A stretch of DNA of 63,004 nt from CAYRGC01 sp964423795 (lineage in GTDB: Bacteria > Patescibacteriota > Gracilibacteria > Peribacterales > Peribacteraceae), in assembly GCA_964423795.1 (NCBI GenBank), contig CAYRGC010000006.1, positions 1 to 63,004 of the forward strand. The letters are read 5' to 3'. Under the pieces are notes generated by a model. It saw nothing but the letters and a program-made list of their open reading frames with translations. It searched no databases and was not told the DNA's origin. Positions 46,472 through 54,174 of this stretch are shown here, one piece after another; position 1 is the stretch's first letter, and the number at the start of each line of letters is the position of its first letter. The translations under genes were made by a program, and so were the position numbers.

Positions 46472-47524
46472 ATGACTGCCTCCGTCCAGTCTCCGGCTTC
46501 GCGTAACCCGAAGGACTTCGTCATCGCGACGATGGGCAGCCATTCGGCGCTCCAGATCCTCAAGGGCGCGCGCGACGAGGGGATGCGCAACCTCGTGATC
46601 TGCAAGAAGGGGAAGGAGCGTCCGTACAAGAGCTACGGCGTCGCGGACGACTACATCTTCGTCGACGACTGGAAGCAGTGGGACCCCGCGCTCGAGGCCG
46701 AACTGCAGAAGCGCAACGCGATCATCATCCCGCACGGGTCGTTCGTGTCGTACCTCGGCCACGACCGCGTCCGCGGCATGAAGGTGATGTACTACGGTAC
46801 AAAGGAGATCCTCGAGTGGGAGAGCAACCGCCACAAGGAGCGCGTCTGGCTGCAGAACGCGGGACTGCTGCTGCCCAGGGTCTTCGACAAGCCCGAGGAC
46901 ATCGATCGTCCGGTGATCGTGAAGTTCCACGGCGCCGGCGGCGGCTTCGGCTACTTCGTCGCCAAGTCCCCGGAACAGTTCTACGAGGTGAAGAACCGCA
47001 AGTATCCGGATGACAACGACTTCGTGATCCAGGAGTACATCGTGGGCGTGCCCATGTACGTCCACTACTTCTACTCGCCCGTCACGGGGGAGCTCGAGAT
47101 CATGGGCATGGACAAGCGGTACGAGTCGAACGCCGACTCCATCGGCCGCATCCGCGCGGAAGACCAGCTCGCGAGCAACATCCACACGAGCTACACGATC
47201 GTGGGCAACATGCCCGTCGTGATCCGCGAGTCGATGCTGCCCGACCTCTTCGAGATGGGGGACCGCGTCGTCGCCGAAAGCCAGAAGCTCGGCGCGGGCA
47301 AGGGGCTCTTCGGTCCGTTCTGCCTGGAGACGATCGTCACCCGCAAGCTCCAGGTATACGTGTTCGAGATCTCGGCCCGCATCGTCGCCGGCACGAACCC
47401 GTACATCGAGGGATCGCCCTACACGACCCTGAAGTACGACGTGCCGATGAGCACGGGCCGCCGCATCGCGCGGGACATCAAGCAGGCGATCGGGGAGGGG
47501 AAGTTGGAGAAGATTTTAGGGTAA
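46472..47524 (+). CDS. purP: PurP-like FAICAR synthetase (formate-dependent)
   Basis: A 350-residue ATP-grasp enzyme of the archaeal PurP type, which formylates AICAR to FAICAR with formate and ATP. Recognised segments are IATMGSHSALQILKGARDEG (N-terminal substrate part), RPVIVKFHGAGGGFGYFVAKSPEQF (ATP-binding Gly loop) and FVIQEYIVGVPMYVHYFYSPVTGELEIMGMDKRYESN. FGPFCLETIVT and FEISARIVAGTNPYIEGSPYT complete it. All motifs fit an active enzyme. It is followed by a paralogue, with a heptad array between them. Confidence 0.88.
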   Translation: MTASVQSPASRNPKDFVIATMGSHSALQILKGARDEGMRNLVICKKGKERPYKSYGVADDYIFVDDWKQWDPALEAELQKRNAIIIPHGSFVSYLGHDRVRGMKVMYYGTKEILEWESNRHKERVWLQNAGLLLPRVFDKPEDIDRPVIVKFHGAGGGFGYFVAKSPEQFYEVKNRKYPDDNDFVIQEYIVGVPMYVHYFYSPVTGELEIMGMDKRYESNADSIGRIRAEDQLASNIHTSYTIVGNMPVVIRESMLPDLFEMGDRVVAESQKLGAGKGLFGPFCLETIVTRKLQVYVFEISARIVAGTNPYIEGSPYTTLKYDVPMSTGRRIARDIKQAIGEGKLEKILG

Positions 47525-47531
47525 TTCCTCT

Positions 47532-47591
47532 GTTGCGAGTTACGGGTTACGAGCTACGGGATTCCCGTAACCCGTAACACGAAACCCGTAA
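47532..47591. repeat. Heptad inverted array
   Basis: The left arm is gttgcga, gttacgg, gttacga, gctacgg (47532-47559), then 4 nt. The right arm is cccgtaa, cccgtaa, cacgaaa, cccgtaa (47564-47591). It sits between the two PurP genes. Confidence 0.92.
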
Positions 47592-47628
47592 CCTTTCGCT
47601 CCCCTCTGACGCTCAGTATCATTCCATC

Positions 47629-48762
47629 ATGGACGCCTCATCACTGATCAATGGCTACGATTTGAACAACATCTCCGTCGCCGTGCTCGGCGGCCACAGC
47701 GCCCTCGATGTCTGCCACGGCGCGAAGGCCAACGGGTTTCCCACGCTCGCGGTGGTGCAGAAGGGCCGCAGCAAGACGTACGACACGTATTTCAAGACCC
47801 GCCGGGAGAGGGGATGCGTGGATGAGACCTTCGAGGTGAACGCTTTCCAGGAGGTGCTGGAGCCGGAGGCGCAGGAGTGGCTCCAGGAGCGCAACGCGAT
47901 CTTCGTCCATAACCGGTACTTCTGGGTGTATTTCGACGATTTCGCCAAGGTCGAGAACGAGTTCCGCGTGCCGATCTTCGGTTCCCGCACACTGCTCAAG
48001 CTCGAGGAGCGTGATCAGCCCTACACGCAGTACGACCTGCTGCATGACGCTGGCATCCGTACGCCTCAGATCTTCAAGGGCGCGAAGGAGATCGATCGTC
48101 CGGTGCTCGTGAAGGCCGCGGAGGCGACGCGCGGGTACGAGCGGGCGTTCTTCGTCGTCTCGAGCCCGAAGGAGTACGAGGAGACGGGTTCCCGCCTGGA
48201 GAAGGAGGGGAAGGTCTCGAAGGACTGGCGCTCGGCCACGATCGAGGAGTTCGTCGTCGGCGCCGCCGTGAACTTCAACTTCTTCTACTCGCCGCTCTCG
48301 GGAGAATTGGAGCTCCTCGGCACCGATACCCGCCGTCAGACGAACCTCGACGGGTTCCTGCGCATGCCTGCCGGGCAGCAGACCGAAGCCATGAAACACA
48401 TCCCGCTCAAGATGATCGAGACGGGTCACATCGCCGTCACCGTGAAGGAATCGATCCTCGAGAAGGCCTTCGATCTGGGCGAGAAATTCGTCGCCGCCTG
48501 CAAGAAGCTGCCGAAGGGCCTCGATCCGTCCGGGAAGGGGATCATCGGGCCGTTCGCCCTCCAGGGCGCCGTCGTCGCCGAAGAGGGGAAGGAGGACATC
48601 GTGATCTTCGATGTCTCCCTGCGCATCCCGGGTTCGCCGGGCATCGCGGCGACGCCGTACGGTTCGTACCTCTACGGGCACCCGATCAGCATGGGCGAAC
48701 GCGTGGGCCTCGAGCTCAAGCGCGCGGTGGCGGAGGGGAGAGTGGAGGAGATCGTCACGTGA
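47629..48762 (+). CDS. PurP paralogue with altered ATP loop
   Basis: A 377-residue second PurP-family protein: VAVLGGHSALDVCHGAKANGFPTLAVVQKG, NFNFFYSPLSGELELLGTDTRRQTN, IIGPFALQGAVV and FDVSLRIPGSPGIAATPYGS. The ATP Gly loop is changed: RPVLVKAAEATRGYERAFFVV replaces the GAGGGFGYF of the first copy. It may have different nucleotide binding or be a partner subunit. Tandem PurP paralogues are also known in archaea. The stop abuts the convergent next gene with no gap. Confidence 0.82.
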   Translation: MDASSLINGYDLNNISVAVLGGHSALDVCHGAKANGFPTLAVVQKGRSKTYDTYFKTRRERGCVDETFEVNAFQEVLEPEAQEWLQERNAIFVHNRYFWVYFDDFAKVENEFRVPIFGSRTLLKLEERDQPYTQYDLLHDAGIRTPQIFKGAKEIDRPVLVKAAEATRGYERAFFVVSSPKEYEETGSRLEKEGKVSKDWRSATIEEFVVGAAVNFNFFYSPLSGELELLGTDTRRQTNLDGFLRMPAGQQTEAMKHIPLKMIETGHIAVTVKESILEKAFDLGEKFVAACKKLPKGLDPSGKGIIGPFALQGAVVAEEGKEDIVIFDVSLRIPGSPGIAATPYGSYLYGHPISMGERVGLELKRAVAEGRVEEIVT

Positions 48763-49119
48763 TCAGGGCGCTTTCGTCCCCAGACGCTGTTCCAGCGCCG
48801 CCTTCACCGCCTCCGCGATCGCGTGGATGTCGTCGTGCGGGCCGCGGACGAGGATATCGAACGTGCGCTGCGGCGCCTGGAGGGTTTTCGCGATGACGAC
48901 GGTCACGCCGAGCAGGCTCGTGGGATCATGGGTTTCCTGGTCCTGACCCTCGTCCACGACCGGGCGCAGCGCGAAGTGCAGTCCGGGGTGCGCGGCGCGC
49001 ATCTCCGAGAAATGTTGCATCAGCTCGCTCACGATCTGCGGCGTGGGCATATGCGCCGGCATGGCGACGGTCTTCACGGCTTCGGGCGTCGATGCTGTCG
49101 GGGGAATCTCGTCAGGCAT
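48763..49119 (-). CDS. Hypothetical protein, 118 aa
   Basis: A small soluble protein: an acidic Pro-rich start (PDEIPPTASTPEAVKTV), then PQIVSELMQHFSEMRAAHPGLHF. A beta segment (TSLLGVTVVIAKTLQAPQRTFDILVRGPHDDIHAI) and a C-terminal helix follow. No family is recognised. Its start overlaps the end of the TerB-like gene by 8 nt, so they are cotranscribed. Confidence 0.55.
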   Translation of the reverse strand: MPDEIPPTASTPEAVKTVAMPAHMPTPQIVSELMQHFSEMRAAHPGLHFALRPVVDEGQDQETHDPTSLLGVTVVIAKTLQAPQRTFDILVRGPHDDIHAIAEAVKAALEQRLGTKAP

Positions 49120-49861
49120 TCACGATGAAAGAGAGGATGGAGCACGGGACGTCGTAGTCCTCGAGGGAGACGACGTACGGGCTCGATTTCCCTTTCTTAA
49201 AGAGACTCAATCCGCCTCGTCCCACGGCGGCCGCGTGGAGCGAGCCGTAGCCCATGGCGAATTGCTTCTGGCGGCCGAGGAACCCGATCCGCTCGTTCGT
49301 GAGGTAGAACGTGCCGCGATCCTCGGTCTTGAGCGCGGAGCCGCCCTGGCCCATGCCCACGCGGTACGGTTCGTCCTTGCCGAAGCGGCGGTCGTCGTCC
49401 GCGGTCTTCACGAACCGGCGCAGCGAGGCCTGGCATGCCCAATGGAGCACCTCCCCGTCCCGGAAAACGATCGGCAGGCGCCGGTCCTTCTTCGTGAACT
49501 CGGGGAGCAGGCCGTTCTCGATGAGTGCGAGCGTGTAGTACTTGAGGTACTGCTTCTGGTCGAACGCGGTCTTCTCCAGGCTCACGCCGAAGTGCGTCAC
49601 GAGCGCCTCCAGGTCCCGCTTCTCCTCCTCGGTGATGCGCTCGTCCTCGGCCATCGCGAGGTACACGTTTCCGATCGCGGCTGCCTGCAGGCGCTTGAGA
49701 TCCTTGGCCGTAAGACCGTAGCGTCCGGCGATCTCTTCCAGGGCCCTGGACTCGACGGGCGTCAGCTTGCCGTCGCTCAAAAAGAGCGCGAGCTTCTCCG
49801 CGTACTCGCGGACGCCGCGCTTGCCGCCGACCATGTCTCCGAGGAAGTCGAGAAGGGGCAT
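49112..49861 (-). CDS. TerB-like domain protein with C-terminal PH-like domain
   Basis: A 249-residue protein. Residues ~15-100 are a TerB-type helical domain with two acidic metal-site-like segments: LSDGKLTPVESRALEEIAGRYGL and AEDERITEEEKRDLEALVTHFGV. The C-terminal ~100 residues (RGTFYLTNERIGFLGRQKQFAMGYGSLHAAAV) look like a bacterial PH/GRAM fold, often seen with TerB. The protein is soluble. TerB proteins are linked to stress and metal responses; no tellurite genes are nearby, so the role is unknown. Confidence 0.7.
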   Translation of the reverse strand: MPLLDFLGDMVGGKRGVREYAEKLALFLSDGKLTPVESRALEEIAGRYGLTAKDLKRLQAAAIGNVYLAMAEDERITEEEKRDLEALVTHFGVSLEKTAFDQKQYLKYYTLALIENGLLPEFTKKDRRLPIVFRDGEVLHWACQASLRRFVKTADDDRRFGKDEPYRVGMGQGGSALKTEDRGTFYLTNERIGFLGRQKQFAMGYGSLHAAAVGRGGLSLFKKGKSSPYVVSLEDYDVPCSILSFIVNA

Positions 49862-49895
49862 GGTTCGATCCTAGCAAGAGTCCGTCCGGCGGTCC

Positions 49896-50228
49896 TTACA
49901 AACCTTTCGTGTCGAATCCCGTTTCGTTCAGGAGCGTCTCGATCTTCTTTCGGCGGTCGTCCATGGTTTGTGCGAGCAAGTCGGCGACTTTCGCGAGCGT
50001 GTCCGCCATGTGCTGCAGTCCTTCCATGTCGTCCGTAGGCGAAAGGCGCAGATGGAGCACTCCTTCACGGTCTTCGAGTTTCGTGATCGCGCGCGCGGCC
50101 CGACGGCCGTACACGACGGAAAGCAGGAGCGCCGCGCTCTTGCGGGTGAGGCCGTTCAAGCGAATGAACGGACGCTCCTCATTGCGCTCCTTGCTCGTGA
50201 ATTTGAGGGCTTCGAAGTGGAAAGACAT
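49896..50228 (-). CDS. Hypothetical protein, 110 aa
   Basis: A small, charged, mainly helical protein: LTRKSAALLLSVVYGRRAARAITKLEDREGVLHLRLSPTD, then HMADTLAKVADLLAQTMDDRRKKIETLLNETGF, a likely coiled coil. The middle strand pair could form a dimer interface. No known family. It lies just left of the tRNA-Ala cluster and reads away from it. Confidence 0.55.
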   Translation of the reverse strand: MSFHFEALKFTSKERNEERPFIRLNGLTRKSAALLLSVVYGRRAARAITKLEDREGVLHLRLSPTDDMEGLQHMADTLAKVADLLAQTMDDRRKKIETLLNETGFDTKGL

Positions 50229-50316
50229 ATCAGGGGAGTATAAAGGATTTCGCGCCCAGAAGCCATCATTTCCCTTCGCAGGTCACGCGGAGCTGTTATA
50301 CTGACGTCGTCTTCTT

Positions 50317-50334
50317 GGGGCTGTAGCTCAATTG
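50317..50334 (+). pseudogene. 5' fragment of tRNA-Ala
   Basis: ggggctgtagctcaattg is identical to the first 18 nt of tRNA-Ala. It is then interrupted by a gcctcg/cgaggc hairpin where the D-loop should continue. No anticodon arm follows. Confidence 0.8.
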
Positions 50335-50412
50335 CCCAGCCTCGCCCCGCGAGGCGTCATCAGATAGATTGGCTCGGTCCTTCTCCTTTCACCTCGTAGA
50401 AGTCATTTCCCT

Positions 50413-50488
50413 GGGGCTGTAGCTCAATTGATAGAGCACCTGCTTTGCAAGCAGGGGGTTAGGGGTTTGAGTCCCCTCAGCTCCACCA
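50413..50488 (+). tRNA. tRNA-Ala (TGC)
   Basis: Intact 76-nt tRNA. Acceptor ggggctg/cagctcc (with G3-U70, the alanine identity pair), D-arm, anticodon stem cctgc/gcagg with loop tttgcaa (anticodon UGC), and T-arm aggggtttgagtcccct. The discriminator is A73 and CCA is encoded. Confidence 0.98.
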
Positions 50489-50733
50489 TTCGACTCGGCA
50501 CTGAGGTGCCTCGCTCATGGCAAGCCATGGGAGCTTTTGCACAAAGGGGCCTCTCCGCAATGCAAAAAAATCCTGAGAGTCTTAAGGCTGTAGCTCAATT
50601 GGCCGCCGAGCGTTTCCGCGAGGCGCAAAATTTAAAAAGAGAGGCGGTGTAGCCGCATCTGCTTTGCAAGCAGGGGGTTAGGGGTTTGAGCCTGTCCTGA
50701 GCCGCGCCGAAGGGTCCCCTCAGCTCCACCAAC
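50478..50733 (+). repeat. 256-bp direct repeat, copy 1
   Basis: It begins with the 3' acceptor strand of the intact tRNA-Ala (cagctccacca) and ends with another such sequence. Copy 2 is at 52098-52353, 1620 bp away, with about three differences. Each copy holds ~108 bp of spacer and then a tRNA-Ala-derived pseudogene. Confidence 0.93.
50586..50731 (+). pseudogene. Interrupted tRNA-Ala-like sequence, copy 1
   Basis: The segments ggctgtagctcaattg, ctgctttgcaagcag with the full anticodon loop, ggggtttgag and gtcccctcagctccacca match tRNA-Ala in order. A ~53-nt insert lies in the D-loop (its ends ccgcc/ggcgg can pair) and a 23-nt dispersed palindrome (cctgagccgcgccgaagg type) lies in the T-loop. 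The 5' acceptor is degenerate (aaggctg). It is unlikely to be functional unless the inserts are removed. Confidence 0.85.
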
Positions 50734-50876
50734 GAAATTAACAAAAAATCGACTTTTTGTTTATCTGAAGAGCAAAAGTCGGTTCGAGAAGAAACAGCTC
50801 GAGCTGAAGGGATTCGAACTTCAGTCCAGTCCACTGAGTTGCAATCTTTGAAGAAGAGAGGGACAGATTGCCCACT

Positions 50877-51035
50877 ATGGATGACTTTAGAGACAAGCTC
50901 CCTCCGAAGTGGAGGAATTATGATTTCACCAATGTCATCGGCCTCTTGCTCCTCATGAAGGAGATCCAGGAGCAGGAACCCTTGGATGATCCAAATGTGA
51001 TCAAAGTTGATGAGGATGGGACGCGGTTGTATTAG
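50877..51035 (+). CDS. Hypothetical 52-aa protein in the cassette
   Basis: A small ORF with protein-like composition: MDDFRDKLPPKWRNYDFTN, then VIGLLLLMKEIQEQEP and a charged end (KVDEDGTRLY). It has an amphipathic helical middle and no membrane helix of full length. Codon use is AT-shifted like the next gene, 34 nt downstream, and it could be cotranscribed with it. No family is recognised. Confidence 0.4.
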   Translation: MDDFRDKLPPKWRNYDFTNVIGLLLLMKEIQEQEPLDDPNVIKVDEDGTRLY

Positions 51036-51069
51036 TGCCCCGAGCACATATCCGCTAAAGTGCCTTCCA

Positions 51070-51906
51070 ATGTTTAAAAAGTTTCCTTATTGGATCCGTG
51101 GAGGATGCTTGCTTGTTCTTCTTTTGGTTCTTCTAGACGGCATTTTTATTTTTCTCATACGGCATCCACAGTATGCAGGATCGAGAATGCAGATAATTGC
51201 GCAGGACCAATTCGAATTCTTTACCTTTCCTTACTACATCGCCGCTCTTAGTGGAATGGGCAGCAGTTCTCTGCCTCTGATGGCGATGGCCATCGGTGCT
51301 GTCGTGACCATAGGAATTTATTTCTGCGTTGGCGCGATTTTTGGTATGGCGTATGGCAAAGCGAAATACAAGAAAACAGTCATTGGAGTAGTGATCGCTG
51401 TGCTCTTCTTGGTAATGGCTACGCAATACTCTGGAGAAAAAGCAAAATATGATCTTTATTTCCCCACTGGAAGAACTCCGCAAGAATGCGACGAAATGCA
51501 GGATCCAAATGCCAGAGGCCGATGTTACGCGGGAATCTACAGACAGCTGCCTCCCGATGCTTCCATCTGCACAAAGATCGATGTGAACATGACGGGAGAA
51601 AGAGAAGAGTGCAGCTTTAATGTTGGGGAATACACCAAAGACAAAAATATTTGTGACATGTTTGATGTAAAGGATGAGAAGGATGAATGTCTGAGAGCTG
51701 TTGCCATGTCTACCCGTGATGAATCGCTTTGCGAATTACTTGCGATTAAGCCCTACTTGGAATTTGCGAAACATACCGGAAGAGATTCCTGTTATTATGA
51801 AATTGCACTTACGAAAAGAGATGTCTCGCTTTGTTTGAAAATTTCTAATGAAGATCAAAAGCTGAAATGCAAGCAGGCTATTGCAGCGAGTAACGAAAAC
51901 CCTTAA
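51070..51906 (+). CDS. Membrane protein with C-terminal cysteine repeats, 278 aa
   Basis: Start ATG 51070 (MFKKFPYWIRGG). Three helices lie in the first ~125 residues (near 10-30, 65-95 and 100-118). The outer part then has about ten cysteines in spaced pairs: ECDEMQDPNARGRCYAGI, SICTKIDVNMTGEREECSF, NICDMFDVKDEKDECLRAVA and SLCLKISNEDQKLKCKQAI. Each unit is a helix hairpin closed by a Cys-Cys pair. Such repeats are common in uncultured bacterial and archaeal small genomes, function unknown. Base composition is much lower in GC than the neighbours, suggesting acquisition. Confidence 0.75.
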   Translation: MFKKFPYWIRGGCLLVLLLVLLDGIFIFLIRHPQYAGSRMQIIAQDQFEFFTFPYYIAALSGMGSSSLPLMAMAIGAVVTIGIYFCVGAIFGMAYGKAKYKKTVIGVVIAVLFLVMATQYSGEKAKYDLYFPTGRTPQECDEMQDPNARGRCYAGIYRQLPPDASICTKIDVNMTGEREECSFNVGEYTKDKNICDMFDVKDEKDECLRAVAMSTRDESLCELLAIKPYLEFAKHTGRDSCYYEIALTKRDVSLCLKISNEDQKLKCKQAIAASNENP

Positions 51907-51907
51907 A

Positions 51908-51932
51908 AGTTCGAGATTGCTTCGGACAGCTC
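51908..51932 (+). repeat. 25-bp repeat resembling a tRNA 3' end (partner at 52079-52103)
   Basis: The 25-bp segment beginning agttcgagattg and ending acagctc recurs at 52079-52103 with two differences. The second copy runs directly into the 256-bp repeat. A shorter relative (ggttcgagaagaaacagctc) is at 50781-50800. Each resembles T-loop plus 3' acceptor of tRNA-Ala. Confidence 0.7.
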
Positions 51933-52097
51933 ATTGACAGTGTAATACTTCTCATAGCGAAAGAGTACATTCCATTATTTGTGGACTCTTGAGAATATTT
52001 TTCAGGAAATACAGAGAATTCCTCAGTCCGATGAGCTTTTCGGATTGTTCAAGTGGATCCACTTTCGGGCGAGGTTTTAGTTCGAGATTGGTTCGTA

Positions 52098-52353
52098 CAG
52101 CTCCACCATTCGACTCGGCACTGAGGTGCCTCGCTCATGGCAAGCCATGGGAGCTTTTGCACAAAGGGGCCTCTCCGCAATGCAAAAAAATCCTGAGAGT
52201 CTTAAGGCTGTAGCTCAATTGGCCGCCGAGCGTTTCCGCGAGGCGCAAAATTTAAAAAGAGAGGCGGTGTAGCCGCACCTGCTTTGCAAGCAGGGGGTTA
52301 GGGGTTTGAGCCTGTCCTGAGCTGCGCCGAAGGGTCCCCTCAGCTCCGCCAAC
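52098..52353 (+). repeat. 256-bp direct repeat, copy 2, with interrupted tRNA-Ala-like sequence
   Basis: Near-identical to 50478-50733 (differences: one T/C before the anticodon stem, one in the T-loop insert, one A/G in the 3' end). The tRNA-like part spans 52206-52351. The copy ends 1 nt before the stop codon of the convergent SGNH-like gene. Confidence 0.93.
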
Positions 52354-52354
52354 A

Positions 52355-53881
52355 TCATTCTTTCGTGGGGGCCACTGACTGGTCAGTGACGATCGTCTTC
52401 CCGATCACGCTCCCGAGGATCGCGTAGCCGTTTTGGTTCAGGTGGCAGCAGTCGTCCCCGTAGACGGGATCCTCCACTCCCGAAAACACGTCCGTGAGAT
52501 CGGTGAACCGCACGCCGGAGGCCTTCAGGCGCTTGCCCGCCTCGCGCAGGTGCGGATAGCCCTCGATCACCCAGGGTTTGTACGGGCTCTTGTCGCTCAG
52601 GGCCGTCTTCGCCTCGGCTTCGCCGATCGGCTTGCTGTCCGGGACGTACTGGTTCGGCTGCAGGAAGTGGAAGTAGGGGATGCCCTTGGCCTTCGCGACC
52701 TCGGCCATCTGCAGCGAACTGCGTTCCCAGCCGTCCGCGAGCGATTCGAGGAGTTCCTCATTCGTCTCCTTGCCCATCTTGGGCCCGAGCGCGAGATCGT
52801 CCTTCTTGGGCGTCTCCTCTTCCGTCACGATCGCGCGTTGCGCCGCGGCGATGGAGGAGGCGAGGAACCGGTCACCCGCGAGCCAGACGACGTTCGGCGT
52901 CACGCCCACCGAGCCCAGGTCGCCCTGGAAGGCGCCCGCCCAGGCGCGGCGGATGTCCTTGAGGTTCACGGTTTTGCCGATGAGCTTGAGGGTGCCCGTG
53001 TCGGGCAGGCCGTTTACCAGGCTTCCCCAGCTGCTCGGGAAGAACGGCGAGACGTTCTTGGGGCCGTTCACGGCCGTGGAGAGGGCCACTTCGTTGAAAC
53101 CGTCCACGTTCACGAGCAGGTCGAAGTGCGCGCCGAGCGAGAGCAGGTAGTTAAGGGCGATAAGCTGCTGCGGCTGCTTGTACCCCGCGAAGGCGACGGG
53201 GACGATCGCGATCTCCTTGCCGGCGAAGCGCGGGTCCTCGGCGAGCGCGGCCTCGAGGGACGCCGTGCCCTGCGCGGAGAACTGCTCGGCGAGCGAACCG
53301 CCGAAGATGCCCACGACGACGCGTCCGGGATCCGCTTCGGTGATCAGGGGCTTCGTGCCGTAGAAGATGCCGTGCGCGTCCGTGACCCACTTGTCGCCCG
53401 GGGACTGAATGTAACCGAGGTACGGGTGCACGACGAGTTCGGAATCGCCGTTTTTCTGCACGGCGCTTCCCGCGGGCGACGGCACCTGTTCCTCCGGCTC
53501 GGCGATCACGCTCGCGCGCATCGAGCGCAGGGTCGCGAAGGAGAACGGCTCGTCGGTCATCCGGTGGTACGCGAAGAGGCCCATGCCTTCCGTGGAGGCG
53601 AGCACGAGCGCGGTCATCGCCGACCAGAAGAACGTGAGCCGCAGGAGCGAGAGCGGGCGACGCGACGGCGGTTCGGCGGCGCGCGCGGCGGCCGTCGGAG
53701 GCGGGGGCGGCTCCCGAGGGGGAGTCTCGCGGACCGGTTCCTCTGTTTTCACGGCTTTCGGCAGCGGTTCTTCGGGAGGCGCCTGCGGCGGGTCGACGAA
53801 GAGCGACGTCGCGTCGTCATCACCCGCGGTGATCGCATCGAAGAGTCGTTCGCGGTGATGTTCGTTTCGCCGTGCGCTCAC
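52355..53881 (-). CDS. SGNH-hydrolase-like membrane protein
   Basis: A 508-residue protein. Residues ~1-75 are cytoplasmic, Pro/Glu-rich and disordered, followed by one membrane helix (~80-105). The extracytoplasmic domain has SGNH-like blocks: VVGIFGGSLAEQF (block I, nucleophile Ser in G-G-S-L), LLVNVDGFNEVAL (block III, with G-F-N for G-x-N) and YGDDCCHLNQNGYAILG (block V, D-x-x-H). The order and spacing suit an O-acetyl esterase/transferase acting on surface glycans; substrate unknown. Its 3' end touches repeat copy 2. Confidence 0.75.
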   Translation of the reverse strand: MSARRNEHHRERLFDAITAGDDDATSLFVDPPQAPPEEPLPKAVKTEEPVRETPPREPPPPPTAAARAAEPPSRRPLSLLRLTFFWSAMTALVLASTEGMGLFAYHRMTDEPFSFATLRSMRASVIAEPEEQVPSPAGSAVQKNGDSELVVHPYLGYIQSPGDKWVTDAHGIFYGTKPLITEADPGRVVVGIFGGSLAEQFSAQGTASLEAALAEDPRFAGKEIAIVPVAFAGYKQPQQLIALNYLLSLGAHFDLLVNVDGFNEVALSTAVNGPKNVSPFFPSSWGSLVNGLPDTGTLKLIGKTVNLKDIRRAWAGAFQGDLGSVGVTPNVVWLAGDRFLASSIAAAQRAIVTEEETPKKDDLALGPKMGKETNEELLESLADGWERSSLQMAEVAKAKGIPYFHFLQPNQYVPDSKPIGEAEAKTALSDKSPYKPWVIEGYPHLREAGKRLKASGVRFTDLTDVFSGVEDPVYGDDCCHLNQNGYAILGSVIGKTIVTDQSVAPTKE

Positions 53882-54174
53882 GGAACGGGAGTATACCGCG
53901 AAAAACGGCTTCGGTGCGAGCCGCTCTTCGGTTTCGCCCGGGGTGACGTTCCTGACGGAGCGTTCCGTTGATCCCGCACATGCGCGCGATTTGCGCGAAC
54001 GATCATGCGTCGCCGACGCACTCCGCGCGCAAGCGAAACCCCGCGGTCCGTGCGGAGCGCAGGGTTCGAGCAGAGAGACCTTGGCGGAGCGTTCCCCGCC
54101 TCAAAAAAGTGATCGGAGAATCCCGCTTCGGCAGGCCGAAATCAATTGCCAGAAATCCTCGTTGGTTCACGGTC
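53882..54174. other. Intergenic, ~290 nt, nothing firm
   Basis: GC-rich stretch with short palindromes around 54030-54070 (ccgcggtccgtgcgg). No ORF, promoter or terminator that I can support. Confidence 0.4.

Larger units (their letters stand above)
50734..52097. mobile_element. Candidate 1.4-kb cassette between tRNA-Ala-derived repeats
   Basis: It is visibly AT-richer than both flanks and bounded by the 256-bp direct repeats. It carries a 52-aa ORF and a 278-aa Cys-repeat membrane protein, plus tRNA 3'-end-like fragments (gttcgag...acagctc) at 50781, 51908 and 52079. No integrase or transposase is present, so mobility would need a factor in trans or homologous recombination between the repeats. 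Confidence 0.5.

Noticed and set aside
50428..50652. 75-aa ORF over tRNA-Ala and repeat copy 1
   Set aside because: It begins inside the tRNA gene and runs through the interrupted tRNA copy; the equivalent stretch in copy 2 is not opened by the same start. tRNA-derived sequence explains it better.
50734..52097. Prophage or classical genomic island
   Set aside because: No integrase, transposase, capsid or replication gene lies between the repeats; only two ORFs are present.
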